In this document: positions 36,667-47,827 of the stretch, in pieces
How the letters are laid out: each line of letters begins with the position of its first letter
Numbering within the stretch: the first letter of the stretch is position 1
NCBI GenBank assembly: GCA_037893225.1
Contig: JAZGUH010000103.1
Coordinates: 5,952,001 to 6,016,000 of the forward strand
From: Hippasteria phrygiana
Lineage: Eukaryota; Echinodermata; Asteroidea; Valvatida; Goniasteridae
DNA: 64,000 nt
Direction of reading: 5' to 3'
Notes under the pieces: generated by a model
The model's input: the letters and a program-made list of their open reading frames with translations, nothing else
What the model was told of the DNA's origin: nothing
Database searches by the model: none
Made by a program: the position numbers and the translations under genes

Positions 36667-36903
36667 GTTTTTTCAACTGATTGTTCTGCATTCCGCATAA
36701 CTGCACACGCTATACAATGGACTAACCGAGACCCCCACCACGCAACTTGGGCCCCAAATGACTGCGTTTTTCGACCTGTTGTTGAACGAAATTGCGCACA
36801 ATTATGATACTGTTGTAAAGCGTGACTCCTCAGCAACATCCAGACTAATCTTCAGCTCCACAGACCAACGTTCAGCCGAATGATGGCCGAGATAAGCGAG
36901 TAA
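36667..36903 (+). repeat. Reference monomer type AT (237 bp)
   Basis: An A-type variant that starts gttttttcaactg (six Ts, one C lost) and carries gttgtaaagcg in place of gttggaaagcg. It nearly always follows a C monomer. It appears first at 5591 and becomes a major component from about 20.8 kb rightward. Confidence 0.92.
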
Positions 36904-38090
36904 GTTTTTTCCAAATGATTTTTCTGCATTCCCGCATAACTGCACACGCTATGCAATGGCTAGCCAAGACCCCCACCACGCAACTTCGACCTCAAATGAC
37001 TGCGTTTTTCGACCTGATGTTGAACGAAATTGCGCACAATCTTGATACTGTTGAAAAGAGTGACTCCTCAGCAACATCCAGACCAATCGTCAGCTCCTCA
37101 GACCCACGTTCAGCCGAATGATGGCCGAGATAAGCGAGTAAGTTTTTCCAACTGATTGTTCTGCATTCCGCATAACTGCACACGCTATACAATGGACTAA
37201 CCGAGACCCCCACCACGCAACTTGGGCCCCAAATGACTGCGTTTTTCGACCTGTTGTTGAACGAAATTGCGCACAATTATGATACTGTTGGAAAGCGTGA
37301 CTCCTCAGCAACATCCAGACTAATCTTCAGCTCCACAGACCAACGTTCAGCCGAATGATGGCCGAGATAAGCGAGTAAGTTTTTCCAAATGATTTTTCTG
37401 CATTCCCGCATAACTGCAGACGCTATGCAATGGCTAGCCAAGACCCCCACCACGCAACTTGGGCCCCAAATGACTGTGTTTTTCGACCTGATGTTGAACG
37501 AAATTGCGCACAATCTTTATACTGTTGAAAAGAGTGACTCCTCAGCAACATCCAGACAAATCCCCAGCTCCGCAGACCCACGTTCAGCCGAATGATGGCC
37601 GAGATAAGCGAGTAAGTTTTTCCAACTGATTGTTCTGCATTCCGCATAACTGCACACGCTATACAATGGACTAGCCGAGACCCCCACGACGCAACTTGGG
37701 CCCCAAATGACTGCGTTTTTCGACCTGTTGTTGAACGAAATTGCGCACAATTATGATACTGTTGGAAAGCGTGACTCCTCAGCAACATCCAGACTAATCT
37801 TCAGCTCCACAGACCCACGTTCAGCCGAATGATGGCCGAGATAAGCGAGTAAGGTTTTCCAAATGATTTTTCTGCATTCCCGCATAACTGCACATGCTAT
37901 GCAATGGCTAGCCAAGACCCCCCACCACGCAACTTCGGCCTCAAATGACTGCGTTTTTCGACCTGATGTTGAACGAAATTGCGCACAATCTTGATACTGT
38001 TGAAAAGAGTGACTCCTCAGCAACATCCAGACCAATCGTCAGCTCCTCAGACCCACGTTCAGCCGAATGATGGCCGAGATAAGCGAGTAA

Positions 38091-38327
38091 GTTTTTTCAA
38101 CTGATTGTTCTGCATTCCGCATAACTGCACACGCTATACAATGGACTAGCCAAGACCCCCACCACGCAACTTGGGCCCCAAATGACTGCGTTTTTCTACC
38201 TGATGTTGAACGAAATTGCGCACATTCTTTATACTGTTGAAAAGAGTGACTCCTCAGCAACATCCAGACTAATCCCCAGCTACTCAGACCCACGTTCAGC
38301 CGAATGATGGCCGAGATAAGCGAGTAA
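38091..38327 (+). repeat. Chimeric monomer: AT left, D right
   Basis: ttttttcaactg, attccgcat and tatacaatggac (AT) join ctagccaagac, ctacctgatg and cacattcttt (D). The switch is near ggactagcc. It has private actaatcccc and cagctactcag near the right end. Confidence 0.9.
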
Positions 38328-38565
38328 GTTTTTCCAACTGATTGTTCTGCATTCCCGCATAACTGCACACGCTATGCAATGGCTAGCCAAGACCCCCCAC
38401 AACGCAACTTCGGCCTCAAATGACTGCGTTTTTCGACCTGATGTTGAACGAAATTGCGCACAATCTTGATACTGTTGAAAAGAGTGACTCCTCAGCAACA
38501 TCCAGACCAATCGTCAGCTCCTCAGACCCACGTTCAGCCGAATGATGGCCGAGATAAGCGAGTAA
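38328..38565 (+). repeat. Chimeric monomer: A first ~26 bases, then C
   Basis: Same structure as 21964-22201, with private ccccccacaacg near 38395-38405. Confidence 0.9.
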
Positions 38566-39989
38566 GTTTTTCCAACTGATTGTTCTGCATTCCGCGTAAC
38601 TGCACACGCTATACAATGGACTAACCGAGACCCCCACCACGCAACTTGGGCCCCAAATGACTGCGTTTTTCGACCTGTTGTTGAACGAAATTGCGCACAA
38701 TTATGATACTGTTGGAAAGCGTGACTCCTCAGCAACATCCAGACTAATCTTCAGCTCCACAGACCAACGTTCAGCCGAATGATGGCCGAGATAAGCGAGT
38801 AAGTTTTTCCAAATGATTTTTCTGCATTCCCGCATAACTGCAGACGCTATGCAATGGCTAGCCAAGACCCCCACCACGCAACTTGGGCCCCAAATGACTG
38901 TGTTTTTCGACCTGATGTTGAACGAAATTGCGCACAATCTTTATACTGTTGAAAAGAGTGACTCCTCAGCAACATCCAGACAAATCCCCAGCTCCTCAGA
39001 CCCACGTTCAGCCGAATGATGGCCGAGATAAGCGAGTAAGTTTTTCCAACTGATTGTTCTGCATTCCGCATAACTGCACACGCTATACAATGGACTAGCC
39101 GAGACCCCCACCACGCAACTTGGGCCCCAAATGACTGCGTTTTTCGACCTGTTGTTGAACGAAATTGCGCACAATTATGATACTGTTGTAAAGCGTGACT
39201 CCTCAGCAACATCCAGACTAATCTTCAGCTCCACAGACCAACGTTCAGCCGAATTATGGCCGAGATAAGCGAGTAAGTTTTTTCCAAATGATTTTTCTGC
39301 ATTCCCGCATAACTGCACAGGCTATGCAATGGCTAGCCAAGACCCCCACCACGCAACTTGGGCCCCAAATGACTGCGTTTTTCGACCTGTTGTTGAACGA
39401 AATTGCGCACAATTATGATACTGTTGGAAAGCGTGACTCCTCAGCAACATCCAGACTAATCTTCAGCTCCACAGACCCACGTTCAGCCGAATGATGGCCG
39501 AGATAAGCGAGTAAGGTTTTCCAAATGATTTTTCTGCATTCCCGCATAACTGCACACGCTATGCAATGGCTAGCCAAGACCCCCCACCACGCAACTTCGG
39601 CCTCAAATGACTGCGTTTTTCGACCTGATGTTGAACGAAATTGCGCACAATCTTGATACTGTTGAAAAGAGTGACTCCTCAGCAACATCCAGACCAATCG
39701 TCAGCTCCTCAGACCCACGTTCAGCCGAATGATGGCCGAGATAAGCGAGTAAGTTTTTCCAACTGATTGTTCTGCATTCCACATAACTGCACACGCTATA
39801 CAATGGACTAACCGAGACCCCCACCACGCAACTTGGGCCCCAAATGACTGCGTTTTTCGACCTGTTGTTGAACGAAATTGCGCACAATTATGATACTGTT
39901 GGAAAGCGTGACTCCTCAGCAACATCCAGACTAATCTTCAGCTCCACAGACCAACGTTCAGCCGAATGATGGCCGAGATAAGCGAGTAA

Positions 39990-40227
39990 GTTTTTCCAAA
40001 TGATTTTTCTGCATTCCCGCATAACTGCAGACGCTATGCAATGGCTAGCCAAGACCCCCCACCACGCAACTTCGGCCTCAAATGACTGCGTTTTTCGACC
40101 TGATGTTGAACGAAATTGCGCACAATCTTGATACTGTTGAAAAGAGTGACTCCTCAGCAACATCCAGACCAATCGTCAGCTCCTCAGACCCACGTTCAGC
40201 CGAATGATGGCCGAGATAAGCGAGTAA
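39990..40227 (+). repeat. Chimeric monomer: B left, C right
   Basis: actgcagacg from B joins six Cs, cttcggcctc, aatcttgat and accaatcgtc from C. The switch lies between cagacgctatgc and the C-run. Copies lie at 42365 and 47590. Confidence 0.9.
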
Positions 40228-41651
40228 GTTTTTTCAACTGATTGTTCTGCATTCCGCATAACTGCACACGCTATACAATGGACTAACCGAGACCCCCACC
40301 ACGCAACTTGGGCCCCAAATGACTGCGTTTTTCGACCTGTTGTTGAACGAAATTGCGCACAATTATGATACTGTTGTAAAGCGTGACTCCTCAGCAACAT
40401 CCAGACTAATCTTCAGCTCCACAGACCAACGTTCAGCCGAATTATGGCCGAGATAAGCGAGTAAGTTTTTTCCAAATGATTTTTCTGCATTCCCGCATAA
40501 CTGCACACGCTATGCAATGGCTAGCCAAGACCCCCACCACGCAACTTGGGCCCCAAATGACTGCGTTTTTCGACCTGTTGTTGAACGAAATTGCGCACAA
40601 TTATGATACTGTTGGAAAGCGTGACTCCTCAGCAACATCCAGACTAATCTTCAGCTCCACAGACCAACGTTCAGCCGAATGATGGCCGAGATAAGCGAGT
40701 AAGTTTTTCCAAATGATTTTTCTGCATTCCCGCATAACTGCAGACGCTATGCAATGGCTAGCCAAGACCCCCACCACGCAACTTGGGCCCCAAATGACTG
40801 TGTTTTTCGACCTGATGTTGAACGAAATTGCGCACAATCTTTATACTGTTGAAAAGAGTGACTCCTCAGCAACATCCAGACAAATCCCCAGCTCCTCAGA
40901 CCCACGTTCAGCCGAATGATGGCCGAGATAAGCGAGTAAGTTTTTCCAACTGATTGTTCTGCATTCCGCATAACTGCACACGCTATACAATGGACTAGCC
41001 GAGACCCCCACCACGCAACTTGGGCCCCAAATGACTGCGTTTTTCGACCTGTTGTTGAACGAAATTGCGCACAATTATGATACTGTTGGAAAGCGTGACT
41101 CCTCAGCAACATCCAGACTAATCTTCAGCTCCACAGACCCACGTTCAGCCGAATGATGGCCGAGATAAGCGAGTAAGGTTTTCCAAATGATTTTTCTGCA
41201 TTCCCGCATAACTGCACATGCTATGCAATGGCTAGCCAAGACCCCCCACCACGCAACTTCGGCCTCAAATGACTGCGTTTTTCGACCTGATGTTGAACGA
41301 AATTGCGCACAATCTTGATACTGTTGAAAAGAGTGACTCCTCAGCAACATCCAGACCAATCGTCAGCTCCTCAGACCCACGTTCAGCCGAATGATGGCCG
41401 AGATAAGCGAGTAAGTTTTTTCAACTGATTGTTCTGCATTCCGCATAACTGCACACGCTATACAATGGACTAACCGAGACCCCCACCACGCAACTTGGGC
41501 CCCAAATGACTGCGTTTTTCGACCTGTTGTTGAACGAAATTGCGCACAATTATGATACTGTTGTAAAGCGTGACTCCTCAGCAACATCCAGACTAATCTT
41601 CAGCTCCACAGACCAACGTTCAGCCGAATTATGGCCGAGATAAGCGAGTAA

Positions 41652-41889
41652 GTTTTTTCCAAATGATTTTTCTGCATTCCCGCATAACTGCACACGCTAT
41701 GCAATGGCTAGCCAAGACCCCCACCACGCAACTTGGGCCCCAAATGACTGCGTTTTTCGACCTGTTGTTGAACGAAATTGCGCACAATTATGATACTGTT
41801 GGAAAGCGTGACTCCTCAGCAACATCCAGACTAATCTTCAGCTCCACAGACCCACGTTCAGCCGAATGATGGCCGAGATAAGCGAGTAA
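41652..41889 (+). repeat. Reference monomer type F (238 bp)
   Basis: The left half is D-like (gttttttccaaatg, actgcacacgc, tatgcaatggctagccaag) and the right half A-like (cgacctgttg, aattatgat, gttggaaagcg, cagacccacg). It occurs only between about 39.3 and 50.2 kb and is probably a recombinant of D and A that was then amplified. Confidence 0.9.
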
Positions 41890-42364
41890 GGTTTTCCAAA
41901 TGATTTTTCTGCATTCCCGCATAACTGCACACGCTATGCAATGGCTAGCCAAGACCCCCCACCACGCAACTTCGGCCTCAAATGACTGCGTTTTTCGACC
42001 TGATGTTGAACGAAATTGCGCACAATCTTGATACTGTTGAAAAGAGTGACTCCTCAGCAACATCCAGACCAATCGTCAGCTCCTCAGACCCACGTTCAGC
42101 CGAATGATGGCCGAGATAAGCGAGTAAGTTTTTCCAACTGATTGTTCTGCATTCCACATAACTGCACACGCTATACAATGGACTAACCGAGACCCCCACC
42201 ACGCAACTTGGGCCCCAAATGACTGCGTTTTTCGACCTGTTGTTGAACGAAATTGCGCACAATTATGATACTGTTGGAAAGCGTGACTCCTCAGCAACAT
42301 CCAGACTAATCTTCAGCTCCACAGACCAACGTTCAGCCGAATGATGGCCGAGATAAGCGAGTAA

Positions 42365-42602
42365 GTTTTTCCAAATGATTTTTCTGCATTCCCGCATAAC
42401 TGCAGACGCTATGCAATGGCTAGCCAAGACCCCCCACCACGCAACTTCGGCCTCAAATGACTGCGTTTTTCGACCTGATGTTGAACGAAATTGCGCACAA
42501 TCTTGATACTGTTGAAAAGAGTGACTCCTCAGCAACATCCAGACCAATCGTCAGCTCCTCAGACCCACGTTCAGCCGAATGATGGCCGAGATAAGCGAGT
42601 AA
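42365..42602 (+). repeat. Chimeric monomer: B left, C right (second copy)
   Basis: Matches 39990-40227 at 2375 bp, carried along by the 10-mer duplication. Confidence 0.9.
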
Positions 42603-44026
42603 GTTTTTTCAACTGATTGTTCTGCATTCCGCATAACTGCACACGCTATACAATGGACTAACCGAGACCCCCACCACGCAACTTGGGCCCCAAATGACTG
42701 CGTTTTTCGACCTGTTGTTGAACGAAATTGCGCACAATTATGATACTGTTGTAAAGCGTGACTCCTCAGCAACATCCAGACTAATCTTCAGCTCCACAGA
42801 CCAACGTTCAGCCGAATTATGGCCGAGATAAGCGAGTAAGTTTTTTCCAAATGATTTTTCTGCATTCCCGCATAACTGCACACGCTATGCAATGGCTAGC
42901 CAAGACCCCCACCACGCAACTTGGGCCCCAAATGACTGCGTTTTTCGACCTGTTGTTGAACGAAATTGCGCACAATTATGATACTGTTGGAAAGCGTGAC
43001 TCCTCAGCAACATCCAGACTAATCTTCAGCTCCACAGACCAACGTTCAGCCGAATGATGGCCGAGATAAGCGAGTAAGTTTTTCCAAATGATTTTTCTGC
43101 ATTCCCGCATAACTGCAGACGCTATGCAATGGCTAGCCAAGACCCCCACCACGCAACTTGGGCCCCAAATGACTGTGTTTTTCGACCTGATGTTGAACGA
43201 AATTGCGCACAATCTTTATACTGTTGAAAAGAGTGACTCCTCAGCAACATCCAGACAAATCCCCAGCTCCTCAGACCCACGTTCAGCCGAATGATGGCCG
43301 AGATAAGCGAGTAAGTTTTTCCAACTGATTGTTCTGCATTCCGCATAACTGCACACGCTATACAATGGACTAGCCGAGACCCCCACCACGCAACTTGGGC
43401 CCCAAATGACTGCGTTTTTCGACCTGTTGTTGAACGAAATTGCGCACAATTATGATACTGTTGGAAAGCGTGACTCCTCAGCAACATCCAGACTAATCTT
43501 CAGCTCCACAGACCCACGTTCAGCCGAATGATGGCCGAGATAAGCGAGTAAGGTTTTCCAAATGATTTTTCTGCATTCCCGCATAACTGCACATGCTATG
43601 CAATGGCTAGCCAAGACCCCCCACCACGCAACTTCGGCCTCAAATGACTGCGTTTTTCGACCTGATGTTGAACGAAATTGCGCACAATCTTGATACTGTT
43701 GAAAAGAGTGACTCCTCAGCAACATCCAGACCAATCGTCAGCTCCTCAGACCCACGTTCAGCCGAATGATGGCCGAGATAAGCGAGTAAGTTTTTTCAAC
43801 TGATTGTTCTGCATTCCGCATAACTGCACACGCTATACAATGGACTAACCGAGACCCCCACCACGCAACTTGGGCCCCAAATGACTGCGTTTTTCGACCT
43901 GTTGTTGAACGAAATTGCGCACAATTATGATACTGTTGTAAAGCGTGACTCCTCAGCAACATCCAGACTAATCTTCAGCTCCACAGACCAACGTTCAGCC
44001 GAATTATGGCCGAGATAAGCGAGTAA

Positions 44027-45452
44027 GTTTTTTCCAAATGATTTTTCTGCATTCCCGCATAACTGCACACGCTATGCAATGGCTAGCCAAGACCCCAACC
44101 ACGCAACTTGGGCCCCAAATGACTGCGTTTTTCGACCTGTTGTTGAACGAAATTGCGCACAATTATGATACTGTTGGAAAGCGTGACTCCTCAGCAACAT
44201 CCAGACTAATCTTCAGCTCCACAGACCCACGTTCAGCCGAATGATGGCCGAGATAAGCGAGTAAGGTTTTCCAAATGATTTTTCTGCATTCCCGCATAAC
44301 TGCACACGCTATGCAATGGCTAGCCAAGACCCCCCACCACGCAACTTCGGCCTCAAATGACTGCGTTTTTCGACCTGATGTTGAACGAAATTGCGCACAA
44401 TCTTGATACTGTTGAAAAGAGTGACTCCTCAGCAACATCCAGACCAATCGTCAGCTCCTCAGACCCACGTTCAGCCGAATGATGGCCGAGATAAGCGAGT
44501 AAGTTTTTTCAACTGATTGTTCTGCATTCCGCATAACTGCACACGCTATACAATGGACTAACCGAGACCCCCACCACGCAACTTGGGCCCCAAATGACTG
44601 CGTTTTTCGACCTGTTGTTGAACGAAATTGCGCACAATTATGATACTGTTGTAAAGCGTGACTCCTCAGCAACATCCAGACTAATCTTCAGCTCCACAGA
44701 CCAACGTTCAGCCGAATTATGGCCGAGATAAGCGAGTAAGTTTTTTCCAAATGATTTTTCTGCATTCCCGCATAACTGCACACGCTATGCAATGGCTAGC
44801 CAAGACCCCCACCACGCAACTTGGGCCCCAAATGACTGCGTTTTTCGACCTGTTGTTGAACGAAATTGCGCACAATTATGATACTGTTGGAAAGCGTGAC
44901 TCCTCAGCAACATCCAGACTAATCTTCAGCTCCACAGACCCACGTTCAGCCGAATGATGGCCGAGATAAGCGAGTAAGGTTTTCCAAATGATTTTTCTGC
45001 ATTCCCGCATAACTGCACACGCTATGCAATGGCTAGCCAAGACCCCCCACCACGCAACTTCGGCCTCAAATGACTGCGTTTTTCGACCTGATGTTGAACG
45101 AAATTGCGCACAATCTTGATACTGTTGAAAAGAGTGACTCCTCAGCAACATCCAGACCAATCGTCAGCTCCTCAGACCCACGTTCAGCCGAATGATGGCC
45201 GAGATAAGCGATTAAGTTTTTTCAACTGATTGTTCTGCATTCCGCATAACTGCACACGCTATACAATGGACTAACCGAGACCCCCACCACGCAACTTGGG
45301 CCCCAAATGACTGCGTTTTTCGACCTGTTGTTGAACGAAATTGCGCACAATTATGATACTGTTGTAAAGCGTGACTCCTCAGCAACATCCAGACTAATCT
45401 TCAGCTCCACAGACCAACGTTCAGCCGAATTATGGCCGAGATAAGCGAGTAA
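44027..45452 (+). repeat. Three-monomer unit F-C-AT, two tandem copies of 713 bp
   Basis: Units 44027-44739 and 44740-45452 each read F-C-AT. They differ by gaccccaacc in the first F and by gcgattaag just before the second AT (45211-45216). A D-C-AT trimer follows at 45453, so the array here has a short trimeric period in place of the dimer seen at 8-13 kb. The same trimer pair recurs 5225 bp to the right. Confidence 0.9.
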
Positions 45453-46166
45453 GTTTTTTCCAAATGATTTTTCTGCATTCCCGCATAACTGCACACGCTA
45501 TGCAATGGCTAGCCAAGACCCCCACCACGCAACTTGGGCCCCAAATGACTGCGTTTTTCTACCTGATGTTGAACGAAATTGCGCACATTCTTTATACTGT
45601 TGAAAAGAGTGACTCCTCAGCAACATCCAGACAAATCCCCAGCTCCTCAGACCCACGTTCAGCCGAATGATGGCCGAGATAAGCGAGTAAGGTTTTCCAA
45701 ATGATTTTTCTGCATTCCCGCATAACTGCACACGCTATGCAATGGCTAGCCAAGACCTCCCACCACGCAACTTCGGCCTCAAATGACTGCGTTTTTCGAC
45801 CTGATGTTGAACGAAATTGCGCACAATCTTGATACTGTTGAAAAGAGTGACTCCTCAGCAACATCCAGACCAATCGTCAGCTCCTCAGACCCACGTTCAG
45901 CCGAATGATGGCCGAGATAAGCGAGTAAGTTTTTTCAACTGATTGTTCTGCATTCCGCATAACTGCACACGCTATACAATGGACTAACCGAGACCCCCAC
46001 CACGCAACTTGGGCCCCAAATGACTGCGTTTTTCGACCTGTTGTTGAACGAAATTGCGCACAATTATGATACTGTTGTAAAGCGTGACTCCTCAGCAACA
46101 TCCAGACTAATCTTCAGCTCCACAGACCAACGTTCAGCCGAATGATGGCCGAGATAAGCGAGTAAG

Positions 46167-46178
46167 TTTTTTAAAAAA
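46167..46178. other. T6A6 12-bp palindrome in a D monomer
   Basis: TTTTTTAAAAAA replaces the usual ttttttccaaa at the start of a D monomer, making it 239 bp. The sequence equals its own reverse complement. It is found only here, at 51392-51403 and at 52581-52592. Confidence 0.95.
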
Positions 46179-46641
46179 TGATTTTTCTGCATTCCCGCAT
46201 AACTGCACACGCTATGCAATGGCTAGCCAAGACCCCCACCACGCAACTTGGGCCCCAAATGACTGCGTTTTTCTACCTGATGTTGAACGAAATTGCGCAC
46301 ATTCTTTATACTGTTGAAAAGAGTGACTCCTCAGCAACATCCAGACAAATCCCCAGCTCCTCAGACCCACGTTCAGCCGAATGATGGCCGAGATAAGCGA
46401 GTAAGTTTTTCCAACTGATTGTTCTGCATTCCGCATAACTGCACACGCTATACAATGGACTAACCGAGACCCCCACCACGCAACTTGGGCCCCAAATGAC
46501 TGCGTTTTTCGACCTGTTGTTGAACGAAATTGCGCACAATTATGATACTGTTGTAAAGCGTGACTCCTCAGCAACATCCAGACTAATCTTCAGCTCCACA
46601 GACCAACGTTCAGCCGAATGATGGCCGAGATAAGCGAGTAA

Positions 46642-46877
46642 GTTTTTCCAAATGATTTTTCTGCATTCCCGCATAACTGCAGACACTATGCAATGGCTAG
46701 CCAAGACCCCCACCACGCAACTTGGGCCCCAAATGACTGTGTTTTTCGACCTGATGTTGAACGAAATTGCGCACAATCTTTATATGTTGAAAAGAGTGAC
46801 TCCTCAGCAACATCCAGACAAATCCCCAGCTCCTCAGACCCACGTTCAGCCGAATGATGGCCGAGATAAGCGAGTAA
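46642..46877 (+). repeat. Bt monomer with a one-base deletion (236 bp)
   Basis: It reads tttatatgttg in place of tttatactgttg near 46783. It has actgcagacac, the mark of the later Bt copies at 53056, 55193 and 57317, which lack the deletion. It sits exactly between the two arms of the 5225-bp duplication. Confidence 0.9.
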
Positions 46878-47589
46878 GTTTTTCCAACTGATTGTTCTGC
46901 ATTCCGCATAACTGCACACGCTATACAATGGACTAGCCGAGACCCCCACCACGCAACTTGGGCCCCAAATGACTGCGTTTTTCGACCTGTTGTTGAACGA
47001 AATTGCGCACAATTATGATACTGTTGGAAAGCGTGACTCCTCAGCAACATCCAGACTAATCTTCAGCTCCACAGACCCACGTTCAGCCGAATGATGGCCG
47101 AGATAAGCGAGTAAGGTTTTCCAAATGATTTTTCTGCATTCCCGCATAACTGCACACGCTATGCAATGGCTAGCCAAGACCCCCCACCACGCAACTTCGG
47201 CCTCAAATGACTGCGTTTTTCGACCTGATGTTGAACGAAATTGCGCACAATCTTGATACTGTTGAAAAGAGTGACTCCTCAGCAACATCCAGACCAATCG
47301 TCAGCTCCTCAGACCCACGTTCAGCCGAATGATGGCCGAGATAAGCGAGTAAGTTTTTCCAACTGATTGTTCTGCATTCCACATAACTGCACACGCTATA
47401 CAATGGACTAACCGAGACCCCCACCACGCAACTTGGGCCCCAAATGACTGCGTTTTTCGACCTGTTGTTGAACGAAATTGCGCACAATTATGATACTGTT
47501 GGAAAGCGTGACTCCTCAGCAACATCCAGACTAATCTTCAGCTCCACAGACCAACGTTCAGCCGAATGATGGCCGAGATAAGCGAGTAA

Positions 47590-47827
47590 GTTTTTCCAAA
47601 TGATTTTTCTGCATTCCCGCATAACTGCAGACGCTATGCAATGGCTAGCCAAGACCCCCCACCACGCAACTTCGGCCTCAAATGACTGCGTTTTTCGACC
47701 TGATGTTGAACGAAATTGCGCACAATCTTGATACTGTTGAAAAGAGTGACTCCTCAGCAACATCCAGACCAATCGTCAGCTCCTCAGACCCACGTTCAGC
47801 CGAATGATGGCCGAGATAAGCGAGTAA
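47590..47827 (+). repeat. Chimeric monomer: B left, C right (third copy)
   Basis: Matches 42365-42602 at 5225 bp, carried along by the 22-monomer duplication. Confidence 0.9.

Larger units (their letters stand above)
29085..39276 (+). repeat. Irregular mosaic of 43 monomers
   Basis: All monomer types are known ones, but no higher-order unit repeats cleanly. Features include two D monomers in a row (30035-30509), five-C C monomers (32172, 36904), a 13-bp-deleted A2 (32883), several A/C chimeras (29323, 33580, 35242, 38328) and a B/A chimera (29798). Private base changes include gtttatcgacc near 31798, gagacaagcg near 31684, ggacaaaccgag near 34819, ctagcggag near 36010 and cttcgacctc near 36987. 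Confidence 0.85.
39277..44026 (+). repeat. Ten-monomer higher-order unit, two tandem copies of 2375 bp
   Basis: Units 39277-41651 and 41652-44026 read F-C-A1-(B/C chimera)-AT-F-Bt-A2-C-AT. Shared private marks are attccacat in A1, gaattatgg at the end of AT, and actgcacatgc in the second C. The one clear difference I saw is cacaggc versus cacacgc in the first F. An incomplete further copy, starting at the first C, lies at 47115-49251. Confidence 0.93.
41733..46620 (+). repeat. Left copy of a ~4.9-kb near-identical duplication (offset 5225 bp)
   Basis: From about 41733 to about 46620 every private mark recurs 5225 bp (22 monomers) to the right, including gcgattaag, the T6A6 insertion and the gaattatgg endings. 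I noticed only two base differences: gaccccaacc at about 44098 against gacccccacc, and gacctcccacc at 45758 against gaccccccacc. The edges are approximate because the flanking monomers share sequence with the copy. Confidence 0.9.
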
